Source: JBGSYJ01 sp041748075 (GTDB taxonomy: Bacteria > Acidobacteriota > Thermoanaerobaculia > Gp7-AA8). Taken from it: 37,900 nt of DNA. Position numbers and translations under genes: made by a program. The stretch spans positions 1-37,900 of the forward strand of contig JBGTDX010000141.1 of the NCBI GenBank assembly GCA_041748075.1, read 5' to 3'. Numbering within the stretch: position 1 is the stretch's first letter; every line of letters starts with the position of its first letter. Below, one piece after another: positions 1-6,549 of this stretch. The notes beneath the pieces are model-generated. The model was not told the origin of the DNA and made no database searches. It worked only from the letters and a program-made list of their open reading frames with translations.

Positions 1-117
1 CTGCTATTGTTCCCGAGCATCGTTCTGTCCCTCGTCGGTTGCCTTCTTTTTTTGTCGAAAGCAATGCTACCGAAAGAGTTCCGGACGATGCTTTTTCTTT
101 TCGCACCCTTCAACTGA
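1..117 (+). CDS. C-terminal end of a membrane protein (partial)
   Basis: Frame 1 is open from the first base to a TGA at 115-117 and encodes 38 residues. The first twenty or so are strongly hydrophobic (Leu, Val, Ile, Phe rich), then comes a short charged stretch (KEFRT) and a second hydrophobic patch. This looks like the last membrane segment of a protein that starts outside the window. There is too little sequence to name a family. A chance open frame is possible, because the segment is short, but its composition is unlike random GC-rich DNA. Confidence 0.4.
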   Translation: MLLFPSIVLSLVGCLLFLSKAMLPKEFRTMLFLFAPFN

Positions 118-126
118 GGTTTTACG

Positions 127-147
127 GTTGAATGTTGAATGTTGAAT
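127..147. repeat. Three tandem copies of a 7-bp unit
   Basis: GTTGAAT occurs three times head to tail directly downstream of the partial membrane gene. The rest of 118-248 holds no gene. An imperfect inverted repeat lies near 195-215 (GCACTCC with GGGGTGC). It may be debris of a dispersed repeat. Confidence 0.6.
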
Positions 148-248
148 GGGGGACCGGTGGGTTGTCGCGTTGTGGCGTATATGTTTTGTCTGGCACTCCT
201 GCCGGGGTGCGGACATGTACTTGATCGGGTGTGCGCTACGAAGCATTC

Positions 249-410
249 ATGATCACCATCCGTTGCACCGTGAAAGCGGCGAAGCACCTCGGCGTCACTC
301 CCAATCCTGATGCCCCATCCGGGACCGCGTCCTCGGCGACTGGTTCGTGAATCTCGTCCCGACGTACGGAGGTGAGATTCTGCTCTTCGTCAATGAGATC
401 AATCGTCTTC
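249..410 (+). pseudogene. Frameshifted DUF6933-like gene relic
   Basis: An ATG at 249 opens a frame starting MITIRCTVKAAKHLGV, which stops at a TGA near 348. From about position 318 a different frame continues with LGDWFVNL and then ILLFVNEINRL. Put together, the two pieces read like the N-terminal half of DUF6933 proteins as I remember them (MxxxRCTxK...LGxxP, then LGDWxxNLL, then LLFVNE). A one-base loss around 315-320 would join them. After FVNEINRL the similarity ends and the sequence runs into the 3' end of the gene on the other strand, so the C-terminus is gone as well. I read it as a dead gene, though a sequencing error plus truncation is possible. Confidence 0.6.
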
Positions 411-821
411 GGGCGGCGTCATCGCGACTACCTCGGCGAAGCCGAGCTCCCGCGCCACGGCATCGATCACTTCGAGATCGTCGTCGAAGCCGGTCGGAGA
501 GTGAAAGTCGTGATCGCCGTCGTCGTACTCGACGAAGTAGACGACCGCTGCCTCAATGAGTTTCTTCGCGTCTTCATCATCGGCGGATGCTTTCTCGAGC
601 AGGGAGGTGCACTTTCGTCCGACGAGCCTCGCCGTTTTCAGATCGAGGCGCTCGGCGCTCGCCTGCTGTTCTTCGAGAGATGCGAGATAATCTCTCACCC
701 GCTCGAGAAGATTTTCCCGGCCTGATTGCGGGTTTTCGAGCAGATTCTCCAGAACGGCACGGCTTCTGTCCGGCAGCGATTCCAGGACGCGACTGGTGCG
801 TGTGTCGGGGTTTCTTTCCAT
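399..821 (-). CDS. Hypothetical protein, faint YkvA-like C-terminus
   Basis: This ATG-initiated frame encodes 140 residues. The N-terminal half is charged and helical, with many Glu, Arg and Leu. The second half contains AAVVYFVEYDDGDHDF followed by GFDDDLEVIDAVARELG. That arrangement (AxxYFV...D...DF...GxxDDLxVI) recalls the YkvA/DUF1232 core, in which a short hydrophobic helix is followed by a D-rich turn and a DDL helix. The helix here is less hydrophobic than usual and contains EYDDGDHD, so this may be a distant relative or a coincidence. There is no signal peptide. Its 3' end overlaps the DUF6933-like relic on the other strand. The function is unknown. Confidence 0.6.
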   Translation of the reverse strand: MERNPDTRTSRVLESLPDRSRAVLENLLENPQSGRENLLERVRDYLASLEEQQASAERLDLKTARLVGRKCTSLLEKASADDEDAKKLIEAAVVYFVEYDDGDHDFHSPTGFDDDLEVIDAVARELGFAEVVAMTPPEDD

Positions 822-909
822 GACGAGCGTGAGTCTATCAGGTAGTCCATGATAGGGGCGTTCGGCCCTGAGACGGCGAGGATGTTTATGCTCTGCGCAT
901 CATCGCGAC

Positions 910-1311
910 TCAGCGGTTCACAAATTCGGCGCGGACAATCAGGTTGACGGTGTCGCGATCGGTGCATTCCGGATCGCCTTCACATGACAGAGCCATCAAC
1001 TCGGTCATCGCCCGTTGGAGCCGTACCTGTTGTCCGATCAGCGTCAGCCTGTCACAGAGCTCGAAGGCCGCTTCTTCTTCGCGCACCGACCCGTCATCCT
1101 GCTGCAATCCCATGTAGCAGGCGCGGTCGCCGAGCGTGAGGCTCCGGATCGTGACGAGCTCCTCGGTCTGCCGCTCAACCGTTGTTGTCTCCGTCGCACT
1201 CTGTTCGGCAGCCGGCTCCGGAGTCTCGCTGCACCCGAAAAGCAGTACGCCACACAGGAATAGGGCCGCGGTTCGTCCGGCCGATGAGAATCTCGATGCA
1301 ATTCGTGACAA
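910..1311 (-). CDS. Small exported lipoprotein, unknown function
   Basis: I chose a TTG start at 1311 because it gives a proper lipoprotein signal: a basic start (Arg-rich, SAGRT), a hydrophobic core (AALFLCGVLLFG) and a lipobox Cys (LLFGC followed by SETPEP). The longer open frame reaching 1599 adds about 96 residues of low-complexity Arg/Ser-rich sequence that look non-coding. The mature part (about 107 residues) starts with a Pro/Glu/Thr-rich linker, then a region with four Cys (RACYM, ELCDR, LSCEGDPEC) that could form two disulfides in the periplasm. It lies downstream of a Ser/Thr kinase on the same strand, after a 280-bp gap with no convincing gene. I do not recognise the family. Confidence 0.6.
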   Translation of the reverse strand: MSRIASRFSSAGRTAALFLCGVLLFGCSETPEPAAEQSATETTTVERQTEELVTIRSLTLGDRACYMGLQQDDGSVREEEAAFELCDRLTLIGQQVRLQRAMTELMALSCEGDPECTDRDTVNLIVRAEFVNR

Positions 1312-1591
1312 GTTGCGGCTCCTCTGCCAACGGCGGCGCGAAAGCAACGCTGCAATTCTCGTGCTGGCGGCGGCGGAAGAATAGCACGCCGCTGAGTGCA
1401 CCGGCCGCAGCGTTCCCGGAAACCCCGGCATGAAGGGACGCCCGGAGACTACCATGGCCTTCCGCTGTTGCGCGCAGGCGGGCTCGTCGTCGAGATCACG
1501 GATGGCGACGGTTACTTTTATCGCGGACACTTTTTCTACGACCTCGTCAAGACGACCGTTGCCGTACGAGATGCCCGGCACGTAGGACTTC

Positions 1592-3811
1592 TCACACACC
1601 GGTCGAATCGTCGGCCGGGTAGAGCCGTTCGAATTCCGGCTCTCCGTGAAGCGGATCGAGATCCGAGTCGCGTCGCACCCAGGCCGAATCGCGGTAGCCC
1701 AGCTCCCAGGATCTATGGAGGGAGGCCATCGCTTCCGTCTTCATACCGAGTTGCGCGTAGGTGCACGCGGCGTTGTAAAGCATGGTGGGGTCGGTCGGCC
1801 GGAGGGTCACCGCGAACTGCATTTCACGCTTCGCGTCTTCAGGCCGGTTCGACCGTGCGTAGTAACTAGCGAGCAGAGAGCGAGCTCGCGCATCTTCCGG
1901 AACTTTGAGGACCTGACCCTCCAGCGCGAGGATGGCGCGCTGGATGAAGATTGCCAACTTGTCTTCCTGGCCCAGGGACCCGAGCGCGTTCATGATCGGA
2001 ACGAAGACGCTGTAGTCGTCACCCGATGCTTCAATGGCACGCTCAGCCATCTCGGCGATCTCCCGATAGCGACCGGAAGCAAACATCGACCGGCCGAGAA
2101 GGTAGTAGGCACCTTCGCAATCCGATTTGGCTTCGATCGCTGCCCGCGCGAGATTCTGCGCATCATCATGGCGGCCTTCGATATAACAGATCCACGCCTG
2201 AGCGAGTTGGACCTCCGGCAGGTGCGCTCCGAGCGAGCGTGCCCGCTCGGCGGCGGCGACTGCTTTTTCGGTCCATTTTGCCGTGCGGTCGTAGTCCAGA
2301 TGATACAGAGCGCACACATAGGCGATGCCGGCATACGCCAGAGCGAACGACGGATCGATTCCTACGGCGTTCTCGTACATCTGCAGCGCGAACTCCAGGT
2401 CCTGACGGGTGCGTCTGCGCATATAGCTCCGGCCTCGGAGAAAAAGATCGTAGGCCTGAAGATCCTCGGTGGGTTTCGCCGCGATCGCCTGCTCCTCCTG
2501 TGGCGAGAGCGTGATGCGAAGAGCCTCGGCGATCTTGCGCGCGATCTCATCCTGCACCTCGAACACGTCCGCCATCTCGCGGTCATACCGCTCGACCCAG
2601 ATGGGGAACTCTGTCTGCGTGTCGATCAACTGTGTACTGATGCGCAACCGGTTGCCGGCGCGGCGCAGCGTCCCTGCAAGGACGAATGCCGCGCCGAGTT
2701 GCTGACCGATCTGCGCGGGTGTCGCCGGTTTGTCGCGATACGGCAGAACCGTCGGCCGCGAGAAACTCTTCAGCCCTTTGATTTTCGTCAGCTCGGTGAT
2801 GATGTCTTCGGTGATGGCGTCACGGAAGTACTCGTCTTCCTTCACGCCGCTGAGGTTCTCGAAGTAGAGGACCGCGATCGACTTCTCCCGTTGAACGCCC
2901 GAGTCTCCGCGTGAATCGCTGAGGTCTGCCACTCGCCGGCTCCCCGCGGAATCGAGGTCGCGCTTGAGGCGCAGCAGCTCGGTACGCAGATCCGTGGCGG
3001 ATTGATAGCGGAGCGTCTTGTCCTTCTCGAGAGCACGCCCGATGATTCGCTCGAGCTGTGCCGGCAGGGAGACGTTGATCTGGGTGATCGGCACCGGATC
3101 GCGGTTGAGAACTGCATCGAAAATTACGGCCGAGGTGTCGCCCTGAAACGGGAGAACGCCCGTCGCCATCTGGTAGAGGACCGCACCGAGGGAAAAGAGG
3201 TCCGTTCGCGAGTCGGTGAGCTGCCCGCGCGCCTGTTCCGGCGACATGTAGTAGGTGGTTCCCAGGGTCGTGCCGGCTTTGGTGAGCTGTTCGCGCAGGA
3301 CGGCTGTCACCGCATCGGCGTCGCGGCCCGCGGAATCCTTGATCTCGATTTTGGCCAGACCGAAATCGAGGATCTTCACCTGGCCGCGCTCGTTCACGAA
3401 GATGTTCGCCGGCTTGAGGTCGCGATGGACGATGCCTTTCGCGTGCGCGGACTCGAGAGCATCCGCGAGCTGAACGGAGAGATCGAGCAGTTCGCCCAGT
3501 TCGATCGCGCCGCGCTGGACCCGATCGGCGAGAGTCTCGCCCTCGAGCAGTTCCATCACGATGAAGTATTCGGCCTCGTGCTTTTCGATCGCGTAGACGG
3601 TGCAGATCCCGGGATGGTTGAGCGCTGACGCCGCGCGGGCTTCGCGCTGGAAGCGCTCGAGCGTCTGAGGGTCCTGCGCCATCGCGGGCGGAAGAAACTT
3701 CAGGGCGACACGGCGCCCGAGTTGCGTATCCTCAGCTTCGTACACCACGCCCATGCCACCGCTGCCGAGCTTGCCGGTGACCTGGTAATGCGAAACCGTC
3801 TGTCCGATCAT
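1592..3811 (-). CDS. Soluble Ser/Thr kinase with TolB-like and TPR domains
   Basis: This is a Hanks-type protein kinase of 739 residues. The glycine loop is GSGGMG at 17-22, the ATP-binding Lys is in VALKFL (Lys38), the catalytic loop is HRDLKPAN (Asp131), the metal site is DFG at 149-151 and the activation segment ends in SPEQARG. All catalytic residues are present. About residues 308-450 carry a TolB/FlgO-like nucleotide-cyclase-associated domain (SIAVLYFENLSG...EDEYFRDAITEDI), and the rest to the C-terminus is TPR repeats. No transmembrane segment is visible, so it should be cytosolic. Such kinases are common in Acidobacteriota; the substrate cannot be read from the sequence. The gene diverges from the mpaA-like operon across 138 bp. 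It is a close paralog of the kinase at 11231-13435, with the same domain order. Confidence 0.93.
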   Translation of the reverse strand: MIGQTVSHYQVTGKLGSGGMGVVYEAEDTQLGRRVALKFLPPAMAQDPQTLERFQREARAASALNHPGICTVYAIEKHEAEYFIVMELLEGETLADRVQRGAIELGELLDLSVQLADALESAHAKGIVHRDLKPANIFVNERGQVKILDFGLAKIEIKDSAGRDADAVTAVLREQLTKAGTTLGTTYYMSPEQARGQLTDSRTDLFSLGAVLYQMATGVLPFQGDTSAVIFDAVLNRDPVPITQINVSLPAQLERIIGRALEKDKTLRYQSATDLRTELLRLKRDLDSAGSRRVADLSDSRGDSGVQREKSIAVLYFENLSGVKEDEYFRDAITEDIITELTKIKGLKSFSRPTVLPYRDKPATPAQIGQQLGAAFVLAGTLRRAGNRLRISTQLIDTQTEFPIWVERYDREMADVFEVQDEIARKIAEALRITLSPQEEQAIAAKPTEDLQAYDLFLRGRSYMRRRTRQDLEFALQMYENAVGIDPSFALAYAGIAYVCALYHLDYDRTAKWTEKAVAAAERARSLGAHLPEVQLAQAWICYIEGRHDDAQNLARAAIEAKSDCEGAYYLLGRSMFASGRYREIAEMAERAIEASGDDYSVFVPIMNALGSLGQEDKLAIFIQRAILALEGQVLKVPEDARARSLLASYYARSNRPEDAKREMQFAVTLRPTDPTMLYNAACTYAQLGMKTEAMASLHRSWELGYRDSAWVRRDSDLDPLHGEPEFERLYPADDSTGV

Positions 3812-3949
3812 CTATTCATCCTCGTCGAGAGCTGGCCCTGCCCGTGAGGGTTTCAGAAACGATGTCCAACGTACCACGAAGACGCTCGCCGACACAGGCA
3901 TGGGATTGAGTCTGCGGCCACATGGGATGCAACTTCGAGAACCGTTATC

Positions 3950-4687
3950 ATGCCCCACATGAATTCTCCGACGAATCCGCAACCTCTCGTCAACCGCCGC
4001 GACCGCGGCGTGATCCGCCACGCCGGCTCAGTCTACGGAACATCGGTCGACGGAACGCCGATCATCGTCTACTCCCCTGCCCCGGGGAGCGCGGACCTCG
4101 TCATTCTCGCTTCCATTCATGGCGACGAATCGGAGACCACCGTCGTCGTGTCCGAAGCGCTGCGATGCATCCCCGCAGGCGATCTGAAAGCGGCGGTGAT
4201 CGTCTGCGCGAACCCCGACGGCATCGTGCGAGGCACCCGAGGCAACGCAAGAGGCGTCGATCTGAACCGGAACTTTCCCACCTCCAACTGGACCGCCGAC
4301 CCCGTCTGCTACAAAAGCCGGGAGAACGATGCCCGCGACATCGCCCTCAGTCCCGGGTCCCACGCCGCATCGGAACTGGAGACGACCGCGCTGATCCAGC
4401 TGATCGACAGCGTGAAGCCGCGCGCAATCGTCAGCCTCCATTCGGCGCTGGCCTGTATCGATGATGCAGGCGGGTCGCATCTGGGACGACAGCTCGCCGT
4501 CCGCAGCGGGCTCCCACTCCTGTTCGAGATCGGCTATCCGACACCCGGCTCGATGGGCACCTGGGCCGGCGAGAAGAACCTCACTCTCGTGACCTACGAG
4601 CTGGAAGCCGCTTCTCCTTACGACCTCAAGGACCGCCACGTGCCGATCATGATCGAACTGATGACCGGACGGTTCGATCTCGCATAG
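3950..4687 (+). CDS. mpaA: Murein peptide amidase A-like M14 metallopeptidase
   Basis: The 245-residue protein has the M14 zinc carboxypeptidase signature: HGDE (His57, Glu60) and HS (His164) as zinc ligands, RGVDLNRNFP at 101-110 for substrate binding, and a Glu in TYELE (Glu217) as catalytic acid. The combination HGDE, NPDG, RGTRxNxxGVDLNRNFP and HSxLACIDD matches MpaA, which cuts the gamma-D-Glu-meso-Dap bond of tripeptides released from peptidoglycan in the cytoplasm. No signal peptide is seen, as expected. ATG codons at 3950 and 3959 are both possible starts. The stop is 2 bp from the start of a glutamate-racemase-like gene, which fits a two-gene operon for salvaging cell-wall peptides: one enzyme frees D-Glu-containing dipeptide parts and the next handles D-Glu. 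Confidence 0.85.
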   Translation: MPHMNSPTNPQPLVNRRDRGVIRHAGSVYGTSVDGTPIIVYSPAPGSADLVILASIHGDESETTVVVSEALRCIPAGDLKAAVIVCANPDGIVRGTRGNARGVDLNRNFPTSNWTADPVCYKSRENDARDIALSPGSHAASELETTALIQLIDSVKPRAIVSLHSALACIDDAGGSHLGRQLAVRSGLPLLFEIGYPTPGSMGTWAGEKNLTLVTYELEAASPYDLKDRHVPIMIELMTGRFDLA

Positions 4688-4689
4688 CG

Positions 4690-5565
4690 ATGCACATTCT
4701 CATCACCGATTCGGGAGTGGGCGGTCTTTCGGTGGTTGCGTACGCCGAGAGGTTCGTACGCATTCATGGTTTCACCGAACCGGTCCGGCTGACGTTCGCC
4801 AACGCCGCGCCTTCGAACGACTACGGCTACAACTCCATGCCGACGAGGCAGGAGAAGCTGGAGACGTTCGACCGGTTCCTCCGCAGCGTGACGGAACGAT
4901 TCGCGCCCGACCAGGTCTACGTCGCGTGCAACACGCTCTCCGTGCTGCTTGCCGGTACGCCGTACTTCGAGAGTGGTGCCGTTCCGGTGAGAGGCATCGT
5001 CGAGACGGGCGTCGAGCTTCTCCGGCGCGAGCTGGAATTGGAACCGCATAGCGCCGCCATGATCTTCGGAACGGAAACGACGATCGAGGCCGGGACGTAT
5101 CCCCGCCTGCTCGAGGAACGGGGAGTGGATCCGTCGCGGATCATCAGCCAGGCCTGTCCGGAGCTCGCGCACACGATCTCGGAGGATCGCGAGGGCTCGA
5201 GGACGGCAGTCGAGATCCGCAGATGGGTGCGCGCGGCGACAGAGAGACTCTCCACGCCGCACCCACCAGTCCTCGCTCATCTCGCATGCACGCACTACGG
5301 TTACCGCGGGGAGCTCTTCTCCGCCGCGTTCAATGAAATGGGAATCGAAGCGAAGGTGATCAACCCGAACGAGCGCGCGGTCGACGATCTGTTCGGAACG
5401 CCGGCCGGAAATGGGGGAGCGGTGCGCGACGTCGAGGTGCAGTTCGTCACGCGCTACCCGATCCCGGAGACGACGCTGGAGGCGCTGAGCTGGTTCCTAG
5501 GCGACATCTCGCCACGAACCGTCGCCGCGATGCGCAACTTCGAGCACGTGCCGGATCTGTTCTGA
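4690..5565 (+). CDS. murI: Glutamate racemase-like protein (Asp/Glu racemase family)
   Basis: The 291-residue protein begins with DSGVGGL (Asp7, Ser8) and carries the two catalytic Cys in their usual settings, ACNT (Cys80) and LACTHY (Cys200), with His202 next to the second. This is the MurI pattern for interconversion of L- and D-glutamate without a cofactor. The family's PYG loop is replaced by a diverged NDYGYNS segment, so specificity may differ from canonical MurI and the symbol is provisional. It follows the mpaA-like gene by 2 bp and is surely cotranscribed with it. The gene may serve D-Glu recycling rather than being the only essential racemase. It converges with the histidine kinase end after 3 bp. 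Confidence 0.8.
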   Translation: MHILITDSGVGGLSVVAYAERFVRIHGFTEPVRLTFANAAPSNDYGYNSMPTRQEKLETFDRFLRSVTERFAPDQVYVACNTLSVLLAGTPYFESGAVPVRGIVETGVELLRRELELEPHSAAMIFGTETTIEAGTYPRLLEERGVDPSRIISQACPELAHTISEDREGSRTAVEIRRWVRAATERLSTPHPPVLAHLACTHYGYRGELFSAAFNEMGIEAKVINPNERAVDDLFGTPAGNGGAVRDVEVQFVTRYPIPETTLEALSWFLGDISPRTVAAMRNFEHVPDLF

Positions 5566-5568
5566 CGC

Positions 5569-6549
5569 TTAGCCCGGGGGCTCGGCTGCAATCGGAAGCA
5601 CAACCAGAAACGTGGAACCGCGGCCTTCGCCCGGGCTCTCGGCGCGAATGCTGCCACCGTGCTCCTCGACGAGATGATGGACGATTGACAGACCGAGGCC
5701 CAGCCCACCGTATGCACCCCCATGATACTGGCGGTAGCGATCGAACACGTGCGGGAGGAAGTCACGCGTGATCCCGCTTCCCTGGTCGGCGAAAGATACC
5801 GTGACATGCTCGTTCGCGGGCTCGATCTTCACGTGAATCCGTTTCATCGGTGGGCTGAATTTGATCGCATTGGAAAGCAGATTTCCGAAGATCTGCAGGA
5901 GCCTCAGCCGGTCGGCGAGTACCGTCGCCGAAGCTCCCGATCTGTGGATCTCGATGCTCTTGCCGGCGGCGGAAGGGACAGCCGCGGTAACCGCTGCGTC
6001 CACCACCTCAGCGATGTCGAGAGGTGACATGTCCAGCTCGAAGTTGCCGGAGAGCATGCGCGCGGAATCGAACAGGTCATTGATCAGGCGCGCCTGGGTG
6101 CGCGCGCTCGAGTCGATACTCTCGAAGCCCTGACGCATGAGCGAGGGTTCGTACTCGGACTGCTCCACGAGCTGGGTCCACCCCAGAATCGAGGTCAGCG
6201 GAGTCCGCAGCTCGTGCGAGACCGAGGCGAGGAACTGATCCTTGGCCGCATCGGATTGCTCAGCGACCTGCCTGGCCTGCTGTTCTGCCTCGAGCAGGCT
6301 GGTGTGCACGGTGATGTCCTGAATCGCCAGAAGAATGAGGGGCGGCTCTCCGGTGGCCCTGGTGACGCGCCGTCCATTGAGCAGCATGGTCCGTTTGCCA
6401 ATCCGGTCGAACTCCTGGCTGAGTTCGAGATCATCGAATGCCTGGTCTCGCGGAAGCACGTCTTCGAGCAGATTCCGGAGCTCGGGGATCTGCCAGTGAC
6501 CGCCGCCCAGGTCATAGAGCGACTTGCCGACCGTATCGCCGGATCTCAC
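5569..6549 (-). CDS. Histidine kinase half of a frameshifted CheB-CheR-PAS-HK gene
   Basis: This is the downstream part of the signalling gene that begins at 9250. It contains the end of a PAS domain, a coiled linker (LLEAEQQARQVAEQSDAAKDQ), a HisKA domain with phosphoacceptor SVSHELRTPLTSILGW, and a HATPase_c domain with N box (LLSNAIKFS), DQGSG and GLGLGLSIV boxes. It is therefore a complete transmitter module and should autophosphorylate. The frame stays open beyond the GTG at 6549, upstream to about 6681, and that extra part also reads as PAS sequence (FAESIVATVREPLLVLD), with no good start codon or ribosome-binding site of its own. It was most likely translated from the upstream frame before a single-base insertion at about 6682. 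The stop lies 3 bp from the convergent racemase-like gene. Confidence 0.85.
   Translation of the reverse strand: MRSGDTVGKSLYDLGGGHWQIPELRNLLEDVLPRDQAFDDLELSQEFDRIGKRTMLLNGRRVTRATGEPPLILLAIQDITVHTSLLEAEQQARQVAEQSDAAKDQFLASVSHELRTPLTSILGWTQLVEQSEYEPSLMRQGFESIDSSARTQARLINDLFDSARMLSGNFELDMSPLDIAEVVDAAVTAAVPSAAGKSIEIHRSGASATVLADRLRLLQIFGNLLSNAIKFSPPMKRIHVKIEPANEHVTVSFADQGSGITRDFLPHVFDRYRQYHGGAYGGLGLGLSIVHHLVEEHGGSIRAESPGEGRGSTFLVVLPIAAEPPG

Noticed and set aside
910..1599. Long 229-residue frame on the minus strand
   Set aside because: Only the last 133 residues look like a protein (lipobox signal onward). The first 96 are Arg/Ser-rich with no family resemblance or ribosome-binding site.
1646..2914. 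422-residue plus-strand frame opposite the first kinase
   Set aside because: Shadow of the kinase on the other strand; no domain, no ribosome-binding site.
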